Assembly: GCA_963973455.1 (NCBI GenBank)
Contig: CAXAZF010000010.1
Span: 1 to 64,000, forward strand
From: Marixanthomonas sp002364245
GTDB taxonomy: Bacteria > Bacteroidota > Bacteroidia > Flavobacteriales > Flavobacteriaceae
DNA: 64,000 nt
Reading direction: 5' to 3'
Shown: positions 34,921-43,833 of the stretch, one piece after another
Layout of the letters: each line of letters opens with the position of its first letter
Position numbering within the stretch: the stretch's first letter is position 1
Position numbers and translations under genes: made by a program
The notes under the pieces: model-generated
What the model saw: the letters and a program-made list of their open reading frames with translations, nothing else
Told to the model about the DNA's origin: nothing
Database searches by the model: none

Positions 34921-36687
34921 TTATTTCACTTCAAATGTTTCTTTTAACAAGATTGGCTGCCCTTTTTTAGAATACCCTTCCATTATCACTTCATAAATAC
35001 CAGAAATATCCGAAGTATAAAAAGTAATATCTTTATTTAATTCATTTATTTCAAAATCAGGCATCCACAGTAATTGCCTTCTATAGTCAGGTATACGTTG
35101 CGACGCTTCTGAATTATCGCTTTTGGAATATACTTGTTTAAAATATTGTTTTCTTTGTTGAATGGGTATTATTTGAACCTGCTTAACATAGTTATTTAAA
35201 GGATTTTCATAAAAATTACCTTCGATCGTTTTTACAAGCATTACCCCTTGAAAAGTTTGCGAACCATAATAATACTTGTCCTGCATTATAGCTATGCTTT
35301 TTACCTTATTGGCACTATAGTCAATTAGTTTTTGATGGTCCTGTACAAAAAAACCATCTACCAATAACAGCACAGGGGCATTGCTACGTATGCTATTATC
35401 CTTTTCTCTTATTCCAAAGGTGCCCTTGCCATTATTCCAGTCTATCCATGCGTCGTTCACAATTTCTACCATCGTTTCTTTCATCGTAGGAAAACGAGTG
35501 TATTCATCTAACTTATAAATGGTACTCTTTTTTGTATATATAGAAGTATGCGGTGGTATTGTTTTTATAGTATCTGGTTTTATACTGTAATATGCATTTT
35601 CAACTTGATTATAAACACTGCGTTCAACAATCAGGTTTTTCATTTGTGGTGTAATATAAAATTGGTTGAAATGTAGGTTCTCAAAGCTAATTGGAGCTTG
35701 ATTATTTATTTTTATTTCAAACGTATTATCAAAATCATTAATTACTTGCAGTACTACCGTATTACTTGAATACGGTCTATCTATATTAAAATAGAAGTTC
35801 CCTTCAGAATCCACATTGGATATTTTAAAAATAAAATTATCACCCGGAATAGACAAGGCTATCTTTTGTTTTTCTAGATTTTGGTTTTTTGAAGCAGTAG
35901 TTAGTTTCCCTGAGAGAAGCTCTCCTCTTAATTCTGGAAGTATAAGTTTATTTTGAGGGTTCAATGCTTCAGAATCTTGATGTGTAAGGTTAGTAATCTT
36001 CTTTAAAGGAGCTTGTATAAAAGTATCCATTTTTCTAACCGATAGTGAATAATCCCCTTGTGGAAACTTACTATTGTTGCCGTTAAAGTTTAATGTTACC
36101 AAACTTCTTTTTGGATAGTTTTTTTTATCAGCAGTGATACTAAAACTTGAATTACTGTCTCTATTATCAAGCGCATTCTTTGATATAGACTGATTATCAT
36201 TTAAAACACTATCATTCATTTTTGCCAGTGCGTTTTGGTTCCCTCTATATGGATTAATGATGGTAATGTCCTGCTGAAAGTAATTATCCGGGCTTTTTGA
36301 AAGCATATTCATTGTATAGGAAACAATCTTATAATTTCCTGACGGTATGGTAGTAGGAATAAAAAAGTCGCCTTGCCCGGTTCCCGAAACCAACGGTATT
36401 TTATGCTTAAAAATAGAAGTTTTACTTTCATTGATCAATTCAAGATACGCAACTTTACTTATATCGCTTAAGTTTTCGGTTTTCGAATTGATTACATAAA
36501 TTTTATAATACAAATACTCCCCTACAAAAAATAAAGACGTATTTAGATGCGTAAAAACCTTTTCATTAGGTATTGGCGACTTATCGAATAGATGACTCTT
36601 TGCACGGCTATTTGTTTGTGCTTGTGGAAAAACACCTGCGCCAATGGCTAAAAACAAAAATAGAATATGTAGCGTCTTATTATTCAT
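34921..36687 (-). CDS. Exported MG2-like / plug-like accessory protein of a TonB locus
   Basis: A 588-residue protein with a signal peptide (1-24, ending PQAQ). Residues 35-140 resemble the MG2 domain of alpha-2-macroglobulins (EKVFTHLNTSLFFVGEYLYYKIYV), a common N-terminus of flavobacterial envelope proteins. A later segment (VLLLVDGFFVQDHQKL, SIAIMQDKYYYGSQTFQGVMLVKT) looks like a TonB-receptor plug without a barrel. It lies 14 bases after the DUF4249 gene. It may assist the adjacent receptor; the ligand is unknown. Confidence 0.7.
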   Translation of the reverse strand: MNNKTLHILFLFLAIGAGVFPQAQTNSRAKSHLFDKSPIPNEKVFTHLNTSLFFVGEYLYYKIYVINSKTENLSDISKVAYLELINESKTSIFKHKIPLVSGTGQGDFFIPTTIPSGNYKIVSYTMNMLSKSPDNYFQQDITIINPYRGNQNALAKMNDSVLNDNQSISKNALDNRDSNSSFSITADKKNYPKRSLVTLNFNGNNSKFPQGDYSLSVRKMDTFIQAPLKKITNLTHQDSEALNPQNKLILPELRGELLSGKLTTASKNQNLEKQKIALSIPGDNFIFKISNVDSEGNFYFNIDRPYSSNTVVLQVINDFDNTFEIKINNQAPISFENLHFNQFYITPQMKNLIVERSVYNQVENAYYSIKPDTIKTIPPHTSIYTKKSTIYKLDEYTRFPTMKETMVEIVNDAWIDWNNGKGTFGIREKDNSIRSNAPVLLLVDGFFVQDHQKLIDYSANKVKSIAIMQDKYYYGSQTFQGVMLVKTIEGNFYENPLNNYVKQVQIIPIQQRKQYFKQVYSKSDNSEASQRIPDYRRQLLWMPDFEINELNKDITFYTSDISGIYEVIMEGYSKKGQPILLKETFEVK

Positions 36688-36701
36688 ATATAAATATTAA
36701 A

Positions 36702-37940
36702 TTATTCTTCCCAAAAGTCTGGGGCTACATTTGTACCAAACACATTGCAATCCATACAAGGTGTGGGTACAACATTATACGGTCCAAATCCTGTTGTAAA
36801 ATCACCTGGGCCAGTAGCTACCCCAAGAAATTTTACTGAGCCAATTTTAATTAAAGTCCCCAAGGGTCTTCCGTCTGGTATTACATCTGGTCTGGATATC
36901 ATACAGTCTTCTGCAAATGAGCCCGGCTCTCCGTCATCTGAGTTGAAAAAATCGATATAGTTAAAAAATATTCTTTTTGAGGAAACAGGCGTTGCTTCAA
37001 AAATTCCGATGACTTTTTCATCTTCATTAGTAACCGAAGTAATATTCCCCGGGATAAACCCGGGTTGAACCTGTGAGAAAAGGCTTTCTGAACCCGAAAA
37101 GCTTTTTAGTGTTTCATAAAAGGTATAGGACTCGAAGGACAATACGTATTCTTTAACCAAAATACTATACCGTTTTGAAATTATGGGGTTTTCCCGATCA
37201 ATAAACTTAACTTCAAAACTGGATAAACGGTCTTCGGTCAACGAATTGGTGTTTGCGATTATAATTTCAGTTGATGGTTTTGTATTGTAACATACTTTTT
37301 CTTCTCTTGTTTTGGGTACTATATCAAATGTGTATGGAGGCGTATCGTTCACTAAGATTAAATCTTTATTAGAATCATAAGGAGATACTATTTTATATGT
37401 TTCTTCATACTCAAAACGGTAATAGTTTGAAGTCCCTTCAGGATTATAACTATCCAATAAAATGGAAACTCCACTTCCGTTAGTACTTGTTCCTCTTTCT
37501 GCAGATAAGTTGTCTATTTGTACACCTTGTGGTAAATGCACAGGTGTTGATTCATAGTTTCTTCCATTAGCCGTGGTTATTTTAAGTTGATATGAATGGT
37601 TAGCAACTGCAGCAAAGGCTGTTGTTGAGACATAAGTGCCACTTTCTTCAGACTCCACAAAGTTATATTTACCGCCTGTTTCATCTATAATAGACACTTG
37701 AGCATTACTTTCTGGTGTTGGACCGTCTTCCTCAAATTGAAAGGTCCTGCTTAATTTTATATTCTGCTGTTCATTTATATCTGTTATTGTTGCTTCAACT
37801 ACCAACGCACTTTCAAAAGTTTCAGTTTCAAAATCTATTTCTTCTACACATCCATAGAAAAAAAGAGCCGTTAGAAACACTAAGATGATAGTAATGTTCT
37901 TTAACCTCAAATTTTTATGTCGTAATCGCATCTTCATCAT
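36702..37940 (-). CDS. DUF4249-family lipoprotein
   Basis: A 412-residue protein with a lipoprotein signal ending FYGC (Cys31). The order of beta-rich segments, starting LVVEATITDINEQQNIKLSRT, and the C-terminal CMDCNVFGTNVAPDFWEE fit DUF4249, a family repeatedly found directly after TonB-dependent receptors in Bacteroidota. It is thought to be a surface lid or binding partner of the receptor. Its gene begins three bases after the receptor stop. Confidence 0.85.
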   Translation of the reverse strand: MMKMRLRHKNLRLKNITIILVFLTALFFYGCVEEIDFETETFESALVVEATITDINEQQNIKLSRTFQFEEDGPTPESNAQVSIIDETGGKYNFVESEESGTYVSTTAFAAVANHSYQLKITTANGRNYESTPVHLPQGVQIDNLSAERGTSTNGSGVSILLDSYNPEGTSNYYRFEYEETYKIVSPYDSNKDLILVNDTPPYTFDIVPKTREEKVCYNTKPSTEIIIANTNSLTEDRLSSFEVKFIDRENPIISKRYSILVKEYVLSFESYTFYETLKSFSGSESLFSQVQPGFIPGNITSVTNEDEKVIGIFEATPVSSKRIFFNYIDFFNSDDGEPGSFAEDCMISRPDVIPDGRPLGTLIKIGSVKFLGVATGPGDFTTGFGPYNVVPTPCMDCNVFGTNVAPDFWEE

Positions 37941-37943
37941 AAA

Positions 37944-40688
37944 TCAAAATTTAAAGTTATATGTTATCGTAGGCACTGGAATGGAAAAGATAGAGCTTTG
38001 ATAGGCCTTTATCTCTCCGTTGTCCGTTACAAAAAATACAGAATACGGATTGCTTCGCCCCAGCACATTATAAACCGATATGTTCCAAAAGCTATGTGCC
38101 AACTTATCCAGTTTATGGTTTCCTTCAAAATTAATGCTTAAATCCAATCGGTAATAATCTGGTATTCTGTATTCATTTCGGTCACTGTACAATACAAATT
38201 CAGAGTTGTTAATCTCATAACTACCAACAGGGTACGTAATAGGACGTCCTGTTTGATAGACAAAGTTTGCAGAAAGACTAAAACGTTTCGTTAATTTGTA
38301 ATTGGCCACGATACTTAAATCGTGTGGTTTATCATAATTTGAAGGAAAATAATCACCGTTGTTTATTCTTTCTTCCTTAAACTCGCTATCTAATTTAATA
38401 AAAGAACGGGAATAACTATAACTTAACCAACCATTTAACTTTCCTGTTTTCTTTCTGAGCAAGAACTCAATTCCGTAGGCTTTTCCTTGGCCCTGCAATA
38501 GTTCTGTTTCCACATTTTCATTTAACAAAAGTTGGGCGCCCGTCTTAAAATCTAAAATATTTTCAGAGGTTTTATAATATCCTTCCAGGCTTACTTCGTA
38601 TTGATTGGCATCGAAATTATGATAAAAACCCAGACCATATTGGTTGGCTCGTTGCGGTTCAATGTTTAAATCAGAAAGTTTCCAAGTATCGGTTGGTGAA
38701 ACTGTTGTATTGTTTGATAGGGTATGAATATATTGTATGGTATTATTAAAACTTGCTTTTACTGAAAACTCTGGAGTAAAAGAATAGCGTGTAGAGACCC
38801 GTGCCTCAGGTCCACCATAGGTTTCAATAGCTTCATTTCTTTTATAGCTAAGAGTGTCGGTTACCGTAGCGTCGCTTAATGGAACACCATCCACATAACT
38901 GCGTTGCGTGGCTTCCCCCAATGCTGCAAAAGTTGAATATCTAATACCGGCATTAAGCTCTAGTTTTTTATTTACTTTAAAGTTATCTGACAAATACACG
39001 GCACTCTCCAACCCTCTTTCTTTTGGAATTTTTAAAGGGTCTACAATTGAACTATTTTGTGAAGGTTGTATCTCGCCGGGTTGTACATTGTATAGTTTTG
39101 TAGAAATGCCATAATCTAATGTGTGTTTATTGTTTAGTTTTGAATCAAATCTTAATTTCAATTGGGTTTCGTTAATACTGTAGCCTAAATCAAAATCGGT
39201 ATCTGTTGGGCCGTCGTATTCAATATCATATTTATATTCACTATTTAACAATAATAAACTTCCCTTGTTCTCCTCGTTAAACCTATGATTCCATTGTAAA
39301 GAAACCAATCGGTTGCTATACCCAAACAACGAATCTGAAGTAATGCTGTATCGATCTTTACTGTAATATCCTGTGGCTTTAATTTTGTTATTTTCATTTA
39401 TTTGATGGTTGTATTTTACAATGGCATCATAAAAAGAAGCTTCACTATTCTTTAAAGATTCTTCATCAAGTGAATTCAAAATCCAATCTGAATAGGTTGC
39501 TCGAACTCCAGCCATAATTCCAGCTTTGTCCTTAACAATAGGAGTTTCCAATGTCAAGTTAGCTGTAACTGGACCAATGGAGCCTTCGCCTGAAAACTTT
39601 TCTGTATTGGCATCGCGCGTAGAAATATCGAAAACTGAAGAAAGCCTTCCGCCATATTCGGCAGGAATACTCCCTTTATATATATCCACGTTACCAGAAG
39701 TAAACGGATTAATGGAAGAAAATATTCCGAAGAAATGAGAAGGGTTGTATATAACGCCTTCATCTAAAAGAATCAAGTTTTGATCTGCTTTTCCGCCTCT
39801 AACGTTATATCCGGTTGCTCCTTCCCCAGCATTTGAAATACCAGGAAGCGTGGTTGCCACCTTTAATATATCACGCTCTCCCAATACCAATGGAATGTTC
39901 TTTATTACTTTTACATCGATGGTTTCTGCACCGGTTTCTGCTTTTGTAACATTGTTATCTGCTTCATTTTCTAAAAAAACTTCCCCAAGCATTTCGTAAT
40001 CTTCATTTAGTGCCATATCGAGTCTACCATCATTATAGATAATCACTCTTTTTTGTACATTTTCAATTCCAATTAATTTGGTCTCCAACATACTTACACC
40101 CGGACGTAATAAAAGGGAATAAAAACCATCATCGTTTGTGGTAGTCCCAGTATTGCTACCTTGCACCAAAATAGCAAGATCTGCAATAGGTTTTCCGGTC
40201 ATTATATTGGTCACGTATCCGCTTAAAGTATATCTATTCCGAGAGTTTCCTTGGTTTTCTTTACCAATGCGTACCGTTTCTACCGGTGTATTTTTTTTAG
40301 GTTTTTCTTGATTGTAAAAAATTGGAGAATAGGCTTCATCATTTCCTTGTTCAACTACGATTGAATCATTTTCCTCTTTTGGAAAAAAACCTTGAGGAAG
40401 TTTATCATACACCAAACTGTTTTTGGTGAGTATAATTTGCTTCTCATTATTGATATAATAGTTTAGAACAGTTTTATCCAATAATTCGTCCAATAACGAA
40501 TCTATTGTTACATTATCAAAGTTTCCGCTTACTGTTTTTTCTTCAAGCCAATTTTCTAGGTAAAAAAAGTGGTAATCCGTTCGTTTTTCTATGGTGCTTA
40601 GTGCTTCTTTTAAGGAGGTATTGTTAAAAGAAATTGAAATGGTATCGGTATTTTGTGCTACACTAACTTGAACAAAGAAAAGTAGCAT
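37944..40688 (-). CDS. TonB-dependent receptor with STN and carboxypeptidase-regulatory domains
   Basis: 914 residues from the ATG at 40688. Order: remnant of a signal peptide, STN domain (about 15-85, SLKEALSTIEKRTDYHFFY), carboxypeptidase D regulatory-like domain (about 152-230, LSGYVTNIMTGKPIADL), plug (about 255-370, GYNVRGGKADQNLILLDEG, IYKGSIPAEYGGRLSSVFDI) and a 22-strand-type barrel ending in TYNFKF. It imports an unknown substrate with TonB energy. The annotated start leaves only a 12-residue signal, but the frame upstream (HIKFSIFL) extends a perfect signal without ATG, GTG or TTG, so the true start may be an unusual codon such as ATT. Confidence 0.92.
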   Translation of the reverse strand: MLLFFVQVSVAQNTDTISISFNNTSLKEALSTIEKRTDYHFFYLENWLEEKTVSGNFDNVTIDSLLDELLDKTVLNYYINNEKQIILTKNSLVYDKLPQGFFPKEENDSIVVEQGNDEAYSPIFYNQEKPKKNTPVETVRIGKENQGNSRNRYTLSGYVTNIMTGKPIADLAILVQGSNTGTTTNDDGFYSLLLRPGVSMLETKLIGIENVQKRVIIYNDGRLDMALNEDYEMLGEVFLENEADNNVTKAETGAETIDVKVIKNIPLVLGERDILKVATTLPGISNAGEGATGYNVRGGKADQNLILLDEGVIYNPSHFFGIFSSINPFTSGNVDIYKGSIPAEYGGRLSSVFDISTRDANTEKFSGEGSIGPVTANLTLETPIVKDKAGIMAGVRATYSDWILNSLDEESLKNSEASFYDAIVKYNHQINENNKIKATGYYSKDRYSITSDSLFGYSNRLVSLQWNHRFNEENKGSLLLLNSEYKYDIEYDGPTDTDFDLGYSINETQLKLRFDSKLNNKHTLDYGISTKLYNVQPGEIQPSQNSSIVDPLKIPKERGLESAVYLSDNFKVNKKLELNAGIRYSTFAALGEATQRSYVDGVPLSDATVTDTLSYKRNEAIETYGGPEARVSTRYSFTPEFSVKASFNNTIQYIHTLSNNTTVSPTDTWKLSDLNIEPQRANQYGLGFYHNFDANQYEVSLEGYYKTSENILDFKTGAQLLLNENVETELLQGQGKAYGIEFLLRKKTGKLNGWLSYSYSRSFIKLDSEFKEERINNGDYFPSNYDKPHDLSIVANYKLTKRFSLSANFVYQTGRPITYPVGSYEINNSEFVLYSDRNEYRIPDYYRLDLSINFEGNHKLDKLAHSFWNISVYNVLGRSNPYSVFFVTDNGEIKAYQSSIFSIPVPTITYNFKF

Positions 40689-40720
40689 TAAAAAGATACT
40701 GAACTTAATGTGAGGTTTAT

Positions 40721-41458
40721 TTATTTTTGTTTTGATAGCAGTGTGTTTATTTTTTTAGCATAAGCAAGAATACCAGCATCTGGATTGTCTCTTTTTACTG
40801 AACCATCGATCCCTATGGAATTGATTTCTTTTTTAAAACCTGGAAACAACTGAATAAAATCCCGTTTGTTTTTTACCGAATAGTATTTGTTTTGGTAGTA
40901 AAGAAAATAATACGGGTTTTTAAGTTTAAATTGGTAAATAAGCGTTTTTCTCTTTATGCGCTTTAGCCTTTTTTTTCTGTGTTTTTTAAAAACGGTAAGT
41001 TGAGGGGTTTTTAACAACTCTTCATAAAAGCCAGAAAATTCATCACCATCTTCAGTAGTTTTGTTTTCTATTCTTTCAAATCTTCTGTTTGTGATATTAA
41101 AAGAGGTTATCAGTTCTTTAAAAGGCTGCAAAATCGTAACGCCATTCTTCCCTGTTAATTGTAAGATAACTTCATCATTGAAAACATCGTATTTTAACGG
41201 AATATCATAATACGTTTGACCATCATAGGCTATATTTCCAGACTGAAAGCCATTGTTATACAGAAATTTTTTAAAATCCCCTGTAGCCTTCTCAACATCA
41301 ATATATTCCACACCATTATAGAGACCCGTATTTTCAATTCCTATAGTAACATCAAACCAATTATATTGCTTTTCAGCTTCAAAGTCTTGTGCGATGACAT
41401 ATAAGTTAGGTAATAAAATCAATAGTAAAAGACACAGATTCTTTCTATTCATAGGCAC
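40721..41458 (-). CDS. Exported protein of unknown function, first gene of the receptor locus
   Basis: A 245-residue protein with a signal peptide (1-23, ending VIAQ). The mature part is rich in Tyr, Phe, Lys and Asp with probable mixed beta structure, and a basic stretch KKHRKKRLKRIKRK (about 159-172). I recognise no domain. It is 32 bases from the receptor gene and in the same direction, so it is probably part of that uptake locus. Confidence 0.7.
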   Translation of the reverse strand: MPMNRKNLCLLLLILLPNLYVIAQDFEAEKQYNWFDVTIGIENTGLYNGVEYIDVEKATGDFKKFLYNNGFQSGNIAYDGQTYYDIPLKYDVFNDEVILQLTGKNGVTILQPFKELITSFNITNRRFERIENKTTEDGDEFSGFYEELLKTPQLTVFKKHRKKRLKRIKRKTLIYQFKLKNPYYFLYYQNKYYSVKNKRDFIQLFPGFKKEINSIGIDGSVKRDNPDAGILAYAKKINTLLSKQK

Positions 41459-41655
41459 TAAATTACTTAAAATTTTATTAAATAAACGGTAATTTCTTAA
41501 TTGTCATTTTTCTAAATTTTCTGAAGTTTTATAATATTCTGAAACACAACTGTCTTTAATTATTATGATTTTATGAATCCTAAAAAGTTGAAAAACCGAA
41601 ACAGGCTATCTGCTTTTATTCTTTTACATTATAGTATATTTAGTATTTCAAATTC

Positions 41656-42888
41656 ATGAAAAATCCCAAGGTATATGATGTCATCATTATAGGCAGCGGT
41701 CCTGCTGGCTGTGCTTGTGCCTATCAATTATCCAAAAGTGGTCTTACCGTAGCGATAATAGATAAGGACATCTTTCCCAGAGATAAAATTTGCGGGGATG
41801 CTTTGAGTGCCGATGTGGTAAATCAATTATACCGGATGGATACCAACTTAGCTGAAACCTTTCTGAAATTAAAGCCAAAAGAAGCTTCTAACGGAATCCG
41901 TTTTTTTTCACCCAATTATAAAAGCTTAGATATTTCTTTTAAAAACCAAAACCATAAAGATGCAGCAGGATTTGTTATGAAACGATTGGACTTCGATGCT
42001 TTTTTCGCTGAACAGATAAAGGGCTTTTCCAACATTACTATTCTAGAAAACCATAAAGCAACAGAAATAAAGTACAATGAAGAATTTGTTACAGTTGAAA
42101 CAGACAAGACAACTTTTCAAGCTAGGTTAATCATTGGTGCAGATGGAGCAAATTCCATTGTTAACAGAAAGCTTAGTGATAACAAAATTGATAAAAAGCA
42201 TCACAGTGCTGGTTTACGGCAATACTATAAAAACGTAGAAGGGATGAACCCCAATGGTTTTATTGAACTTCACTTTTACAAAGAAATCCTTCCTGGATAT
42301 TTTTGGATTTTCCCCTTACCCGGAAACCAAGCTAATGTGGGACTGGGAATGCTTTCCAGCGAAATAAGTAACCAAAGCATAAACCTGAAAGAAAAATTCA
42401 CCGAGCTTATTAAAAATCACCCTAATTTAAAAGACCGTTTTAAAAACGCAAAACCATTAGAAAGTGTTAAAGGGTTTGGACTTCCATTAGGCTCTAAAAA
42501 GAAACAACTTTCCGGTGATCGTTTTTTGTTGTTGGGTGATGCCGCAAACTTGATTGACCCTTTTACAGGTGAAGGTATTGGCAATGCCATACGGAGTGGA
42601 CGAATTGCCGCTGAACATATTGAAAAAGCATTTAAAACAAAACGGTTTAATGCTAGTTTCAACAAAATGTATGACACAAAAATATACCAAGCGATGTGGA
42701 AGGAACTCCGCGTGAGCAAATCGCTGCAAAACCTATTGAAATATCCATGGCTTTTTAATTTCTTGGTAAAAAAAGCGAATAAAAACAAATCGGTACAGCT
42801 TTTATTGACTTCGATGCTAGATAATGTTGATCTGAAAAAAGAATTAATAAAGCCTAAATTCTATGTAAAGCTTCTGTTTAATTATTAA
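41656..42888 (+). CDS. Geranylgeranyl reductase-family flavoprotein
   Basis: A 410-residue FAD-dependent oxidoreductase. It has the dinucleotide-binding fold IIIGSGPAGCACAYQL (10-25), the family block PRDKICGDALS, IIGADGANSIVNR, and the second FAD site LLGDAANLIDPFTGEGIGNA. Members reduce prenyl chains or other lipids (menaquinone, glycerolipid or carotenoid-type substrates). The neighbours are an unknown protein and arsC-like genes, so the substrate is not indicated. It has a normal length. Confidence 0.88.
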   Translation: MKNPKVYDVIIIGSGPAGCACAYQLSKSGLTVAIIDKDIFPRDKICGDALSADVVNQLYRMDTNLAETFLKLKPKEASNGIRFFSPNYKSLDISFKNQNHKDAAGFVMKRLDFDAFFAEQIKGFSNITILENHKATEIKYNEEFVTVETDKTTFQARLIIGADGANSIVNRKLSDNKIDKKHHSAGLRQYYKNVEGMNPNGFIELHFYKEILPGYFWIFPLPGNQANVGLGMLSSEISNQSINLKEKFTELIKNHPNLKDRFKNAKPLESVKGFGLPLGSKKKQLSGDRFLLLGDAANLIDPFTGEGIGNAIRSGRIAAEHIEKAFKTKRFNASFNKMYDTKIYQAMWKELRVSKSLQNLLKYPWLFNFLVKKANKNKSVQLLLTSMLDNVDLKKELIKPKFYVKLLFNY

Positions 42889-42923
42889 TTCAGTCAAAAT
42901 TTTAATACGTATATTTCCCTTAT

Positions 42924-43400
42924 ATGAAACCAGCCACCGTCGCCCAACTTAAAAAAGAATTAAAGTTTCGCTCTTCAGATGAATTGGAAGAACTTTGCCT
43001 CCGTCTGGCTAAATTCAAAAAAGAAAATAAAGAGCTACTTACTTATTTATTGTTTCAGTCACACGATGAAGAAGCCTATATTGAAAGTGTAAAACAAGTA
43101 ATTGACGATGGCTTTTCAACTATAAATACGAACAGCTACTATTATATGAAGAAAACCGTTCGGAAAGTGTTGCGAATGGTCAAAAAATACATTCGGTATT
43201 CAAAGAAAAAGGAAACCGAAGTAGAACTGCTTTTGTATTTTTGTGAACAGTTAAAAAACATAAAACCCTCAATAAAAAAGAATAAAACGTTAACTAACTT
43301 ATATGAGCGGCAATTAACGCTCGTGAAAAAACGAATAACGGAACTTCACGAAGACTTGCAGCACGATTATACGTTAGAGATAGAAGAATTAAATTTATAA
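42924..43400 (+). CDS. Conserved helical cytoplasmic protein of unknown function
   Basis: A 158-residue protein predicted to be nearly all alpha helix (KFRSSDELEELCLRLAKFKKENKELLTYLL, YMKKTVRKVLRMVKKYIRYSKKKE). No signal peptide or catalytic motif. A promoter-like TATATTTC lies shortly upstream, and the arsC-like gene follows after six bases. The length and compact charge pattern suggest a small structural or regulatory protein, but no function is assigned. Confidence 0.75.
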   Translation: MKPATVAQLKKELKFRSSDELEELCLRLAKFKKENKELLTYLLFQSHDEEAYIESVKQVIDDGFSTINTNSYYYMKKTVRKVLRMVKKYIRYSKKKETEVELLLYFCEQLKNIKPSIKKNKTLTNLYERQLTLVKKRITELHEDLQHDYTLEIEELNL

Positions 43401-43406
43401 AATACT

Positions 43407-43748
43407 ATGACAACTATTTATCACAACTCCAGATGTAGTAAATCCCGGCAAACGCTTCAGTTATTGGAAGATAAAAATGAAGACCTGAATATTGTGAAAT
43501 ATTTGGAAGAGCCACCTACTAAGGAAGAACTAAAGAGAATCCTTGAGTTATTGAATATCAAACCGATTGCTTTGGTTCGTAAAAATGAACAAATTTGGAA
43601 AGATAATTTTAAAGGGAAAGATTTGTCTCAAGAAGAAATTATCGATGCGATGTTAGATAACCCTAAACTAATAGAACGTCCTATTGTGGTAAAAGGTGCT
43701 AAAGCTAGTATTGGCAGACCCCCAGAGAATGTTTTATCTATATTATAA
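43407..43748 (+). CDS. arsC: ArsC-family (thioredoxin-fold) arsenate reductase-like protein
   Basis: A 113-residue protein of the glutaredoxin-dependent ArsC family. The catalytic loop is NSRCSKSR (Cys10), followed by the expected Glu/Asp-rich helix and the substrate block RPIVVKGAKASIGRPPENV. It may reduce arsenate to arsenite with glutaredoxin; many short family members are Spx-like or of unknown function, so arsenic resistance is not proven. No arsB or arsR is nearby. Confidence 0.82.
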   Translation: MTTIYHNSRCSKSRQTLQLLEDKNEDLNIVKYLEEPPTKEELKRILELLNIKPIALVRKNEQIWKDNFKGKDLSQEEIIDAMLDNPKLIERPIVVKGAKASIGRPPENVLSIL

Positions 43749-43833
43749 CCACTGTTTTTTTATTTAACAGAATTTTAGGAAAAACAGACTAAACCCACAC
43801 GTATTTTCGCAGTCAAACCCCGTAAAACCGACT

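Noticed and set aside
41573..41659. 28-codon frame (MNPKKLKNRNRLSAFILL...) overlapping the start of the flavoprotein gene by ATGA.
   Set aside because: Too short and without a recognisable pattern; the overlap alone is weak evidence of a leader peptide.
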